64,000 nucleotides of DNA from Montifringilla adamsi (taxonomy: Eukaryota; Chordata; Aves; Passeriformes; Passeridae). The DNA lies in the NCBI GenBank assembly GCA_017590115.1, contig JAGGNK010003336.1, positions 248,001 to 312,000 of the forward strand, given 5' to 3'. The notes under the pieces are model-generated. The model was not told where the DNA came from. It was given only the letters and a program-made list of their open reading frames with translations, and searched no databases. The position numbers were made by a program, and so were the translations under genes. Positions 1 to 13,500 of this stretch are shown here, one piece after another (within the stretch, counting starts at the first letter, position 1; the number at the start of each line of letters is the position of its first letter).

Positions 1-2560
1 AAATGAGAACTGCTCAGTAGATGGGCAATATTTTGGGAACTGGGCACCTTGGTATGAGATTTGCAAGCAGCAGATGCCCTGAACGGGGAGCTGGAGGTGC
101 AGCAAAGTGACCAGGACTGCTGGGCATGGAGGTCTGCAGAGCAGGGCTCAGTCCCAGTTCAGGGCCCCTGGGCTGCAGGGAGGAGAGGAGAGGTTTTGGT
201 CACACAGCACAGGGGCTCAGGGTCTGGTGCTTTGCTCTGTCTGTGCTCAGCAGAGTCAACATTTTCATAAAACACACCTGGGATCCAGAACTCTTCTCTT
301 GGAGTGGCTGTCTAAGCAACAGGAGACTTCCAAACTTTGAATTAAAACAGTAATCACCACTCCAAAGAGCCATCAGTGGGGAGAGGGGATTCACTGCTGC
401 TGCTGCTGCAGAAGGGCACAGAAGGAGTGTGCTGTGGCCTTCTGTGAGTGCAGATTGTTTCAGTTGCTTCAGTTCTATGTCCCAGCTTAAATATTAATGA
501 TCTCCACACAAATGCTTGATATGGCTGTAATTCCTAGGATGTAAATGGTAGCCTAAAGGAATAGATTTTATAAAGTACTGGGAAATTGCTCTGCATTAAG
601 TTCAGAGGAGCATTATGTAATGGAAGCAGTACTTTAAAAATTGTGCTTTCCTCTCAAGATGGAGAAAATTTGGGAAACCTTTATTGTCTAAAGTGTTTAG
701 TGCCTGTGAATTCCATAGAATATCCATTCTGGATCTTGTAATAAACATTGTCCTACTCTGCCACGGGAATGTGGCAACTTCAGCTATAATAAATGAAGAG
801 CATTGTCTGAGTGCTGTAAGTGGATTGGATTTAAAATGGTTAGATTGTGGCTTTGTCAGGGAGAGAAAAAGGACAGCTTCTCACTGAGATAGCTGTTGAA
901 CTGAATAGTCCTTTGGAGATAAGGCATCAATAACTTTCTCCTAATCTTAGTTGAGCTTAATCAAACACCTCACTTATCAGACTTAGCTGCTCTCAGGTAA
1001 AAGCCTCCTTATCTGGCATTCACAGGGTTTTATAGGAAGTTAGTTAACATCAAAAAGTGCAGATTTTGAGCATGACAAAGTCACCTCTACTCCTCAGAAT
1101 ACAAGCAATCACACTGCTCCCCACCAGGAAAAGCAGCTGAATCTGAAATCTTAAAAGGTTCCAGTCACAATTGGAAAAAATTTCTTTATTAATAATGATA
1201 ATGGCTGGGATTTTTGTTCTTTAAGCTGTTGTGCTCCTGAACAGAATAGCACCAGGTTATATGAGCAAAGAGGGTTGTAAGCCTTCTTGCTTGGGAAAAT
1301 AAAATCTACAGGACAGGGAAAAAGACATAAATTTACACTGTTGAAGATATAAATGTACAGATTACATTATATTTCTAATAATGCTGTACACCAGTGGGTG
1401 ATAGTAGAGGGCCTGCATTGCCAAGTTAAGTTCTATATAGCAAACAAACTGTTAATTTTATTTGTTTGATGTAATTCTATCTCTGTGTTTTCACTTATTG
1501 CACTTGCCAGCCCATGAAGCAGATGAGGGCTGCCTTTGTTCTGATTCTGCTAATTTTGGTTAGAACAGTGTCCTTTTTTTGTGAGTAAATACCCTGAGAA
1601 GATCCAGAGACAGGATATTGTTTGCTAAATGGCAAAAGAGATATGAGAGGAAAGATGAAATCCAGAAAGGGAATTGACTTGGCACTGATGTAAAGTAATA
1701 GGGGTGATATGAAAGTCTAAGGGAAATGTTTCATTTCAAAAGATAAAAAGCATTATGAAGATTTCAAAGACCTAGACTGCTACTGAACTCTATCTGGTGC
1801 AAGAAGAGTGTGAAATATTAAGCATTTGAAATGTTTTGTTCATATGGGAATTCATTTGAAATTGTTGTTGATTTTATTATGCAGTTCATGTTAATGGATA
1901 TTTGACTGTAAGGTTGATTATTAATGAAGGACAAATGAAATCTATGCTTAATGTTATGCCATAGTATGTCACCTTGAAACTTTAATTGTAAAAATTCAGT
2001 AGGGCCAGACTTGATCAGTATTTCAATTGAGAGCCACAAGACAGATGCAGTAGTGCTGTGACAGGGCCCTGAACAGTTCATTGCGATTCCTGCCACCTTT
2101 AGAGACAGGGGCAGAATGGCTGCAGCCTTTCATGAGAGTATATTATATTAATATGAAGAAGAAAGTAACCAAACCAATCCACAAACCACTTTGGAAGGCT
2201 TTGGTTGGCCACCAATCAACAAAATCTGTGTGACACTTTCTATAATAAAGAGATTTTGCAGTCTTGCTGGCTGCAATATTTATTTCAGACCATTCTGAGA
2301 ATGCTGAATGGTTGTTTTGTTTCATTCCATGATCTACAAGTACAAATTCTTCAGAATTCTGAGGGTCCCTTAAAAAATATTTTGCAGTGGCACAGAAATA
2401 CTCATTGGAGTTGGCCAGGAGTTTGTGTATGTCCATGGGGCTGTTGAGGGTGGAGCTCTTCGATAATTTGTTTTTTATTTTCAGATAGAAAGTATTGGTT
2501 TGTCAGAAGCGTTTCACTGAATATAAAATATTAGCTGTAGGATGGGGTTATTTTAAGAGC
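1..2560. other. Non-coding stretch, no gene seen
   Basis: Mostly AT-rich unique sequence with no exon-like frame, RNA gene or recognisable transposon. A short (CTG)5 run lies at 394-409. Open frames here are under 100 codons and look random in composition. Confidence 0.6.
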
Positions 2561-3000
2561 TAAGGAAAAGCAGCCTCTATTCCCTTTCCACAGTCCCAAA
2601 GCACAGCTGCTGTCAGTCACCCAGCACTGGGATTGCCCCCTTGTTCCCACAGGCATTCCTGCAAAGTGGAAGCCCAGGAACCTCTGGACTGGGACCCACA
2701 CTTGGAGGTGATGGGGACTGGGGGAGCAGAGCTGCAGAACGCCCCAGCTGCTTTAGGGGCCCCGTTCCCCGGCCCAGGTGCTGTTTGGGGGCTGTGTCAG
2801 GAGCCTGGCTGCAGGGGAAAAAAACCCAGGTTTGCAGTTGGAATGTCACAGTGCCACGCTGTGGTGGTTTGCAAGATCGATCTTAGGCAGGAAACAGCTG
2901 GGGAGCCCTAAAACCAGGGGACAGGGCTCTGGACCTCGCTAATCGCTGCTGTGACAGCTCTCTGCACAAGGCTGATACCTGGGAATTTTGCCAGCATGGC
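2561..3000. other. Moderately GC-rich patch, unassigned
   Basis: Base composition rises here compared with both flanks and short open frames appear on both strands, as happens in old GC-rich repeats. I could not match it to CR1 or to an LTR. A decayed retroelement is the simplest guess; no exon signals were convincing. Confidence 0.3.
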
Positions 3001-6000
3001 TGTTTGCCTCCTGCTTTTCTTCTGCATTTCACTGAAACCAGCACTTGGCTTTGGGAGGGTTTTATAGTGAGTAACTTGCTCTGAAGTCAGCAGAGGGGAA
3101 TAGCAGGAGAAACAACATAAACTCAGTAGTCTTCAGTTTGATTTTGTTTTCATTTTTTTTCTAAAGAAAAATAAGTGTCAGTATCCAGTTGCTTTAGTCA
3201 GGCTTTAGATGTAACCTGTATATTCAATATAATCTAGTATTTATTAAACAATTCTTCAGGTTGATTGTTCAAAAATGTGTCTTGTCATTAGGGCATCAGA
3301 TGGATTCTCCTAGGTGATCCCCGTGGAACTGTTCATCCTCAGAAATCCCCTTCTGATCTCATCTGTCTCTCCTCTCAATGTGCTTGTGAAATTAAAACCC
3401 TGCACAAAATCAAAGAAATAAGCAGGGAGGGAAGGACAAACCACTCCCTTAAAGCTTCTGCTTTCCTTCTCTGTGCCTCTGAAACAGCACAGGGCTCACC
3501 CTGGAAAAAGCAAGAGAAGTCACACTAAAGCAATTATCAATCTATTTCAACTTCTGTGTCTTCAGTCTGATTTCTTCAGATGCAAGTAGGGAGCAGTGGA
3601 AAGCAAGTGCAGCCACTTGCATTTTATGTTGTTTGTGCAACAGGTCCTTGGATGCTGGGCACACAAATTTCAAATCTTTTGAATTATGGCAGTTTGCAGA
3701 GTTCTAAAAGGTATACAGTAAAAGAAACATAGTCAGGAGTATAAAGTGGCTAAAGCAGAGCTAGAAAGAGAATTAGGAGTTTACTCTTCCACTCTTACAC
3801 GTGAGAAGAGATTTCTGTAATGGTGTCAGGTCTCAATATTTTTCCATGAGTTGAGAAGAACAATTTAAATTCATAGAAACTTTAAATAAGATTTTTAATG
3901 AACAAATCAATGCTCCTTTGTGACACGGGCTACTACTGCAACCTTCAAAGTTGAGATATATGGCCTTAACACAGGTTAGGCAACCTGCTTATAATTGAGA
4001 TTACAGAAGCCTTCTCAAGTTATAATTACAGTGCAGTGTTTCAGGCACTGTTGTTTTTCTTGCATTCCCTGCTACCAGCAGCACATATGTGACTTGCCAT
4101 TTAACCATGTGCATTGTTCACATTATATCACATTAATAAGGTCAGTGCACCTGAGGTGGAAGGAGCTCTTGCACAGCTTTCCCCATCTCTGCTCCTGCCC
4201 GTGTCACAGCAAAGGCTCCACAGGTCTCTGTGCTGGTGTCTTTGGGCTTTCTTCTGCCAGATGGTTGGGTTGTAAGTGTGAGGTCTCGTTTCTCATTCTT
4301 CTTTTATTTTTTTTCCCCTACTTTGGTACATCTTTAATTCTGAGAGTTTGTTAAATCTGAGTGCAGCAGGTATAATTTTCTCATTAAATCAAAGGACAAG
4401 GTCATTATATGTTAAAAGCAGGAAATAACTAGTTCACACATGTTATCTTCACAAAAATATGAGCTGAGCAATTCTGTACTGACCTTTCAATATCATTCAA
4501 AATTAAACTCCATATGCACTCTGCTACTGTCTTCTCTTCTGCTGCTATGACACTAGAATGGCTTTTAAAAAAAATAAAAATGGGAACTATTTCTTTATAA
4601 CTATTCCATTGCAGTCACTTGGCCCTGATTTTTATTTGTCCATATTTAGCATTTTAATGTAACTCACACACGGTCTCACTGTATCGATCATGGCAGCATC
4701 AGGTATTTTCTAACTGCAATAAAAAACACTGTGATCTTTTGTATGCACTACTGTCTCCAGAAATATAGGCCTTGATATGCTTAAGAGTAACAAGTGGAAG
4801 GACTTGCATCATTAAATACTGTAGAAAAGACATTAATATAGATTTGTAGTCATAAAATGAATTGGTCTGTCTCGGTGGCAGGAAACAATTTCTTCAGGGT
4901 GTAATTCCAAACACAAAAGAACATTGCTACAAAGGTGCTGTGAAGACACAGAGCAGTAACAGATAAGCCCCCAGAGTACACATTTACTAGAGGAATATTA
5001 GAGTGATTTGAGAATGAAGAAATGGAATAGTAACACTCAGGGCTGCAGTGTTCACATCTGTGAATATGCTTAATTGTTTTATTGCAGCACTTTGAATGTG
5101 GTGCCTGACAAATAGGACTCTGTAAGAGGCCTCCTCATCCTGAGGCCTCAGGATGGAGGTGTTTCTGTTTGCTAGCAGGATTGTCCTGTGTGAGCCAATA
5201 ATTTATGAAAAGGCTTGGAAACTGCTAAGGGAGGCAGGTACTTTGTGAGGAGAGCTTTGTCTGGCTCTGCTTTCAGAAACCAGCAGGGCTGGCTTGTAAT
5301 AGCTCCTGTGGTCCTGGAAAACAGCAGAACATTGATAAATATTTGGGGTTTGAGTAGGGATAATGATGACTATAAACTTTCTGTGCCTAAAATGGAAGCG
5401 TTGAGGCCAGAGAGTGTGTTGGATAAGTGGGTAATATTTTATTGAAGCCTCTTGACCGAGACTTGTTCTGATGGTGATGAAATTAGAGATGGGTAAGAAA
5501 GTGTTTCATCTTAATGTGGGTTGGCTTTGGAAATTCCAAACAAAGGAGGAGAACAAACTTTGCTAAGGTTGAGGGCAAAATATTAAACAGCAACAGGAGT
5601 GCCATGTTCAGATGGTTCTGCTCTGTTCCAGATTAATGTCCTGACCTTTGTATTTTATTAGTCTGGGATATCTCCATATCTTTCTGGGTTTGACCAGAGA
5701 CCTTTTCCAGCACAGCGCTGTAGTTGATCTATTCTCAGCCTTTTGTCTATTGTGGCTAAAAATAGTTGAGTTGAGCTAGTCAGGAGTTTGGCTGTTTCAA
5801 ATACAGACAGAGAGGGTGACTTGCCAAACTGGAGGGAGCACAATGAAATGGTTTCACTTTGAAGTTGAGTTCATCCCTTCGCTTTAAGATAAGAAATTCC
5901 TGAACTGAGAAGGCAAATACAACTTCCACTTTAAGAAAGGACACAAGGAAAGGTCAAAACAATTTAGAAGAGATTTGTCTCTTCAAATAAGGCAAGTAGT

Positions 6001-6913
6001 TATGTTGTTTTAAAAAAGGAAATGAAACCGTCATTGTGGAGGACTTATTCATGTAAAACAGATTAAAATATGCATTCATAATATGTAAATATAGAGTCAA
6101 TTAATATGGAGCTTTTATACAGTATAAGTGATTGTAACCTGCCAGCGTCCTCTGGGACGACTTTGAAACTGAAATGCTTCTTCTCTATAGTCCCAGTTAA
6201 CAACAATCAATAAACAGTAAACATAAAGCAGTCTGTTGCCAAGTGAGCAGTGTCTGAATAGGACAGTTTAATTTTCAACAGATGAGCAGGATTCACCAGG
6301 AGCAGATAGGCTCAGGAGCCCAGTATGCATTCCAGGACCAATTCCAGTAGGCAACAGAAAGAGTAAAATTCAGAAAGGATTAAAATCTGTGGGTTTGGGC
6401 TAACTCCTGTCTGGTTTCTCTCAGATTTCATCACTTACACCCCTGTGAAGTCAAGATGAAGAGGGCATAAAAACTCTGAAGCATTTACTTCCCACTTCCA
6501 GTTTGATCTTTTCTTTGATCCTTGAAAGATTCTGTCAAAGCAGGACAGCTGGAATCTGTCAGGAGGCCTATTGGTGAAGGAGGTCGTGGTGTGTCAATTT
6601 AGCAAAGGTGACATCTCTCCCCTGCAAAAGATGGTTCTGCTCTCAGCCTGGGAAAGAGGTGCCAAGGGAAGAGGCCAAACTCATTGCAGCTCTCACTGTT
6701 GCCACAACTCCCTGTAAGCTTGGTGCTGTCAGGAATGCTCAAGTCATAGTAAAGAAGTAACATTATTTATACTTCAAATTATACAAGGGGATGTCTGAAT
6801 ATTTTTCCCTTGAACAGGTGCAGTAGTTACTTGATAATTAAATGATGCCATGTGACACAGTGTTTTAAGCAGTCATGCTCTGCTCCCCTTTCTAAAATTT
6901 AGCCTTTTGGAAG
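3001..6913. other. Non-coding stretch, no gene seen
   Basis: AT-rich sequence without coding exons. The one clear structure is the palindrome at 5133-5159, listed separately. Nothing else resembles a known repeat. Confidence 0.55.
5133..5159. repeat. Short palindrome
   Basis: Bases 5137-5154 form a perfect 18-bp palindrome (ATCCTGAGGCCTCAGGAT). The flanking CCTC and GAGG extend the pairing with a one-base bulge. It could extrude as a small cruciform; no function is implied. Confidence 0.8.
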
Positions 6914-7192
6914 TCATAGAATCATAGAATATCCTCAGTTTGGAGGCACCACAGGGATCATTGACCCAGCTCCTGTCCCTGCCCAGACCCCCCAGCAATC
7001 TCCCTGTGCATCCCTGGCAGCGCTGTCCAAATGTTCCTGGAGCTCTGGCAGCCTCGGGGCTGTGCCCATTCCCTGGGAGCCTGGGCAGTGCCAGCACCTC
7101 TGGGGAAGCAGAATCTTTCCCTGATCTCCAGCCTGAGCCTTCTCTGCCCAGCTCCAGCTGTTCCCTCTGGTCCTGTTTCCAGTGACAGATCC
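6914..7192 (-). mobile_element. CR1 LINE, 3' fragment
   Basis: Two 8-bp CATAGAAT units at 6914-6929 are the reverse complement of the CR1 3'-terminal repeat, so the element lies on the minus strand with its 3' end at the left. The following text (Gln/Pro-rich shadow frames, 'agctcctg', 'cctggagctctggcag') matches the CR1 3' region of a subfamily different from the copies at 15.4 and 62.0 kb. It is truncated at its 5' end near 7192, as is usual for CR1. The 161-codon frame starting inside it is not a gene. Confidence 0.85.
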
Positions 7193-10100
7193 AAGGGAAC
7201 AGCACAAAGCTGTGTCTCCTATATGAAGTCTCCTTATAAGAACACAAGTAAGAAGGTATTTGACCATTTTCATCTGGTTGTGTACAATGTTCTGTTCATT
7301 TCTCTGATTTTCACTTGGCACATGATCCCTGGGGTATTCATTGCTGCATCTTTAATTGCATTAATCCAAGTTGCAAATACACAGACGTTTCTGGTGGTGC
7401 AGAGGTTGCCTCAACTAAGTACAAAACTCTTAATTTTAAGTAGATTGCGGAGGGTTTTGCACATTTGGTATGTTCAGCTTTTGAAAGCAGTTTCTGCTGA
7501 AAGTCTGGCTACTTAAAATTCAAGCACTCTGCAACTAAGGAACTCCAAAAAGAGGTAATGAACCATAAATTATTGCCGTTAGATATTTAATACTCAATCA
7601 GTATGTGCTCTCTCATGCATATCCCACTGGCATTGCATTTATTCTGACAGTGTGGTACTGGTTCAATTACTTTGCTCATTTACAATAAAAGATTAATGAA
7701 AAGAGGTATATTTTAGTTCACAGAGATTAATTGCATCCCTTACTTTCCCTACTCTAGAAATATTCAACCCATAATCCTGATAGCTTTTTCGTCAACAAGT
7801 ACATGGAAAATTAATAGACTTCCTTCTGCTGGAATCCTCAGTAGGCTTGCAGATACAAACATCCACGGAAAAGCTGACTGAAAGTTGGCTTTCTGGTATG
7901 GAGGAATTAATTTACCTCCTCTCCCTCATTCTTTCTCTTTCCTTTGCTCTTTAATCCATTCTGATGACACTTTGAATTAGCCAGAAGAAAAACAGGTTTG
8001 TGCAGTAAATGTTCAAACCAGCATGTCCTTTGTCTTCTGTCATCCAACTAGAACTTGTGGTGTCATTCACCTCTGATGTGTGCCCAAAGACCATTGTGAG
8101 AGGAGATGGACGTTCCAAGAGCTTACTAGGCTGTTAATGCCTTATAAAATTTAACAGCCTTTATATTTGCAGAGTACCAGCCAAGGTTACTAGTAAAACT
8201 GATTTTTAATCTTGCTATGAATGTAGTTGGTACTTGTTTCAAAAAAAGCGTGCTGTTGACATGTAAGAAGAGGAAAATATTTTGCTTTATTTTAGAGGAC
8301 TTCTGTTTACATTAAGAAGAAAGTGAATCTAAGAAAAGGCAATAAGTGCAATATCACAAGAAAACACACCAGTGGCTATCATTTATAACAATACAAATTG
8401 TGATTTACACGCAAGCTGCAAAACCTTAGGGTAGATCTTCAGCACTAAAATTATAGCAGGGCAGATTTTAGAAGGGATTGCTTTGAGTTCAGCTTAGATA
8501 ACCACCCAGAAGTTCAGAACTTATCACAAATTTCTAAACCTGCTAACCTTACAAAATTAAAGGGGAAATCTGATTAAAGGAATCATTCTTGTAATGTTAT
8601 CACAGTTGTGGATCTGCCCATTACTGGAAACTATTGGTGGGGGGAAAAGGGATAAAATAAATATTTTAAACCTTAGACAGTGGTATAAAAATAGATGTAC
8701 ACTTTGAATATGTATCCTAGCACATGCACATATTTGTCTCTCCATGGTCATATAGAAAAGGCTCTTGGAACTACTTTTGAAAATGCTTCCTGGAAATCCT
8801 TCTCTAAAGCTGCAGTAAAATATGTAACAGCTAGCTAAAAGTCTACATCCAGCTCAACCTCAAAATGCAGTTTTATGCATTATGATCCTTTTTAATCTGT
8901 ACTATTTTCCATCTTATTAAAGCTCAGTATTAATTCAGAGTGAGCCCCACAGACTTAGGGAGTAGAACAGAAGCTGTACTGGTTTTTGATGGGGTAGCGC
9001 AACTTCTGGGGCAGTTTGGGCTGAGGTGAACAAAGAAGCACAACTTCAGGGAGTCCACATCCTCTGTGGTCACTGCACAGCCAGATTTGCCTCTTCCAAG
9101 GGCTGAACAAAGACGTGGATACAATATTCAGCTTTGGATTGTTCCTGTCTTACTAATGAGGACTTCAGAGGTCTGTAGAATCCATCTGGAGTGAGGCCTG
9201 TGCCTCCCTCTTCAACCTTGTCTCACCAGCACTGGGCAGGATCAGGAATTCTGAGTCCTGAGCTTGAAAAGGAGGGTTAAACCACACACATGTGCAAGTT
9301 CTGAAGAACTGAGTGGGGACAATATTGCTTAATCCACTGTGCTCTCCTTCTATGATGCTATTGTCAATTTTTCTCCTATTGCGAGGCATGAGGATCTTTC
9401 TAGAAATGGCTTCACTGGTGGATAAATGTTCCTTGGCTGCTCTTCAGGCCAGGCTGGGTTTATCTCTTAGTTTGTTTTAATGAGAGTGGAATAGTTTGGT
9501 AGTGGCTAGATCTGATTTAGAAAACTGCAGCAAAACACTGCTGCTGTATATAATTCTTCCTGTGTGAAAACTGTTTTAAATCTGAATAATTTAGCTTATT
9601 TCAAGTCTGTCTATGCACACTTTTTCTTTGAATGTTGGATGATTCTGTATTTAATTTCTGATCTTTCTACTAGGAGATTTTTTAATTTAATAATACAATA
9701 ATATGCTTTAGAGCTGCCTGTAATTACTTGGAAGATATGAGTTCTCTTTGTGTAAGTTATATGTCTGTAATTAAAAGAAGATCTGGCACATATATCTCCA
9801 GTTAATAATACTCATGATAATAGAAAACTTGTGTCGATTTTAATAGGAAACAACTTTTTAATTTGCTTTTATTGAATCCTGTGTAAATTGACACAAAACT
9901 ATTTCCCTCCCATTGCACAGTATTTCTTAAGGAGAAAATTTGATAAAAAAGACAGTTTTAAGCTCTGCATAGTCCTACTTTAAGCACCTTCACAGAATGT
10001 CCCAGGGAGCTGTGCCCAGCCATTGGATTTCTCTGCAGGAAGATAATACAGCGTCTGAAATCGGAAGCTGGTTGAGTGTTTCTGCTCAAGTCAAAACTTG

Positions 10101-10407
10101 TAATGCTGAAGAATCACTTGTTGCTTAACCTTGTAGACACCAGAGCTGCACATACAGCTCAAATTTTGACCTTCAACCTTTTGCACAGAGGTGGAATTTC
10201 ACATGTTTGTTATCAGTGTGTCCCTCTCCACAGCCTGAGCAATGAGCTGGGAGCCTGAGAGTAAGAGCCGGTGGATTTAAATTCCCTGTGGCAGAGAATA
10301 GACCTGAGATAAGGACAGAGTTCCAAGTCCAGTGTGACAGCAGAAACTGCAAGAGGGAAAGCAGATTGTAGAGGCTTTTCTACAGCATCATTCATTTTCC
10401 CAACAAA
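7193..10407. other. Non-coding stretch, no gene seen
   Basis: AT-rich DNA with no supportable exon, RNA gene or transposon. All open frames are short and unrelated to families I know. Confidence 0.55.
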
Positions 10408-10408
10408 T

Positions 10409-10515
10409 ATCATAAAATCATAGAATGGCCTGGCGTGGAAAGGACTGTATAAATCAACTTCCAATCCTCTGCCATGGCAGGGACACCTTTCACTGTCCCA
10501 GGCTGCTCCCACCTC
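10409..10515 (-). mobile_element. CR1 LINE, short 3' fragment
   Basis: Starts with the degenerate 8-bp CR1 terminal repeat (CATAAAATCATAGAAT, 10411-10426), followed by a diverged version of the 'CCATGGCAGGGACACC' and 'CTGTCCCAGGCTGCTCCC' motifs seen in the better copy at 15.4 kb. Only about 100 bp survive. The element reads 5' to 3' on the minus strand. Confidence 0.8.
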
Positions 10516-13500
10516 CTGAGGGTGCCCCGTGATCCCCTCATCTTTTCTGCCTTTGAGCCTGTAGGACTATGAGAAGAGAATATTTTGATGCAAATCCTTT
10601 CTGTGACTCCTGCACTATCAGACAGTGAGAAGTTCCCCACAGCAGTGTCTCCAGTGAAACTCCAGCTCCTTTGGCTGTAGTTGCCCTTTCCTCACTGCTG
10701 GAGAGTGGATTGAGTGCACCTTGGATAAGTCTAACTCTGCACTTCTGTTCTGCTGCCTCAGTCTGATCCCCAGCTGGTTGTTAATATTCTATGTGAATAT
10801 TTATATCTCTGTGCCTCTGTTTCATACCAGAGAAGGACTTGGTGGTCTCTAATTTGAAAATGTAATTATTCTTCAAGCAGTGCTCTTGCAGAGACACCCC
10901 TTAAACTAAATTTATCAAGCCTTACATGCTTGTACAGTTGCACCCCAAGTCCCGAACCAATTAATTCAGTGTGGTATTAAAAGACAAGAACAAAGGATAT
11001 TTGAGGGGGCAAGACATATTTTTTAACTGGGTTTGGTGATCTTTTCTCACTTTTTCTCTACTCTGTCTTTTGCCTTCTATCAGAGACCACATCTTAAATG
11101 GTAATATTTTAAATCTCCTTGAAACTCTTCTAAAACAGCTGCAAAACTCTGTACTTTTCTTAATCTTAAATCTTAACTAAGTCTTTATCTAAAATTTTGG
11201 GCAGATAATTTTCCACAGTCCTCATAGAATAAATCAAAGCATCTCTTTCTTTAGCATTTGATTTTCTTTCTGTTGCAGTCAGGGATGGACCAACCAAGAG
11301 AGAATAGAAGAGCATTGATCTCTTTTCTTCCACTTGGCTGATTAAGATCTCTGGTGATGTTTGTTTCTAGGACATAATTCAAAAGTTCAGGAAAATCAAA
11401 AGTCTTCCCATTTGCTTCAGAAAGCTTTGAATATGGCTTATAAAAGATAATCACATTTATTTTTTGTGCATGTATATAAATATTAAAGCCAGGTTAATAT
11501 CTGTATGGAACCATCTTGCTTAATTAAAATTTGGCTTATACAGATATTGATTCTTTAGCTCAGCAAAAGCAAAAACAATGCCAAGAGTGAAATGATGACA
11601 GGTCTTGGGGGTGAATATTCTAGCAGAGCACGTTAATATCAAGCAAGTATAAAGTAATGTGGAATAAGAAAAAGGGCCTGATGTGCTGAGTTCTTTTAAT
11701 GAACTAGAATGCTGACTCAGATCGTACAGAATCTTAATTATTTTTTAGAGGGGGAGGAAGATCAGCTTAGTACTACAACGTGTAATCATATGCACCTCTG
11801 CTCTACCTTTAAGAAAGTAAGACAAGATAAATTTTAGTCATATTACTTAAAATTGAATTCTGTTGAAACTTAGTGTCTAACCTTTATTAGTGCAATATTT
11901 TAAGTCAGAGGCACTCTCTGAATGATTTTGTGAGGCAGAACAAGCAGAAATCAATCACTGAATTAATAGTTGTGTATAAGAGTGGTTCTTGGTGTCTTCT
12001 CAGAACTGTTCTCCTTTAACAATGTCTTTTTTTCTCCTGGAGTGAACAAGGAAGGACTTGCTTGAATACATCTGCATCAAATATATTTTAACATTTTCCT
12101 AAATCTGTCAGATTCTCATCCTGCTCCCTCCACACACTGACACTGTCCAAATCCATGACAATAAATGAACTAGATAAGGTTATAGAAGGGTTTTACGATG
12201 GAGGCTGTTGGATCCTCAGGAAATTCTGTCCTGAGAGGGAAGTGCAGGCCCAGTCTGAGCAGAAAAACTTAAAATGACTTACGCATTATAAATCACACAG
12301 GGGTGAGGAAAAGATCTAGAAGCTTAAAAGGTCAAGCTTAGGTATCTTGTTCCAAAATCAGGCTGCAGTGCTTCCATGATCAGCCCTTCCATGGATGAGA
12401 TCCTGGAGTTCTCAAAATTGATCTTATTTGGATTTTCAATTTCTTAACTTTTTACTATTGTTTTTTATCCTCCAAAAGTAATGGCTAAAATTTATTACCA
12501 TTATGTTAAAATTTATTACCATTGGGGAAATTCACAGATGTTTCATTAAATGGATTCTCTTTTATACACAAACAATGCATCTGAATCTCCATATCTTCAG
12601 AGATTTTCTTGTGTTCTTTTTCAACTCCTTGTGAGGAAAAGATGGAGTTTCATTGCCTGAATCTTCTGTATAAAAATGTTACTGGAAAAGCAGCATATAC
12701 TGATACTGGCTATTCCATGTTGTGTATTGCTTTTTATTACCAAAATTGTTGGAAACCATGAATTAAAAAAGCTGACATGAGACAAAATCCCAAAAATATC
12801 CCCAAAACAAACAAAAAACCTCCAAATTTTTGTTAGATAATGTTTATTAGCTGAAGAGTAGGCATGGTTGCTGAGATACTAAGCAAGTTGTTATTGGTCA
12901 CAATCTTAACAAAAATATAATCGGGTGAGAAAGATGATCAGGGTTCAATATCTTTTGCCTTTTATCACAAATTATTTAGTATCTAATTCTATTTGATTAT
13001 GTGGAAAAAGCTTAACATCATTTATTAGCTGAACCTTGTGGAAAGAAAGCCAAGCACAACAATACTGTTTGGATAACTTGTTCTGCATAATAGCAATTAT
13101 TTGTAATTTTGGATAAATTTAATTATATCTAAAGAGCTATCATTAACTAGGTGATGATTTCAAGGAAAAGTACATAGCCATCCAGGGGAAGTTATATCTG
13201 TTTGTTTATCTTGCAGCAATAAGAAACACCAAAATATATTAAATTAAGCTCTAAAAGCAGTTCTTTGTGGCATGCTTTACCCTGCTATTGCTCTTAAGCT
13301 CTGGCATGTCTGAGAGCCCAAACACTGACTCAAATGCTCATTTGGGAACATTTTCCTCATGAAGCTAACATGGATGTGATCAGCAGTTCAGCCAGACCCC
13401 TAGTTTGTTGTTCAAATAAAGAAAAGGATGAAGCAGTGTGTGTTGGAGGGGACCCTTTTATAAAAGGTGTCTTTTGTGTATCCCACTGCAGCTAAGGCAA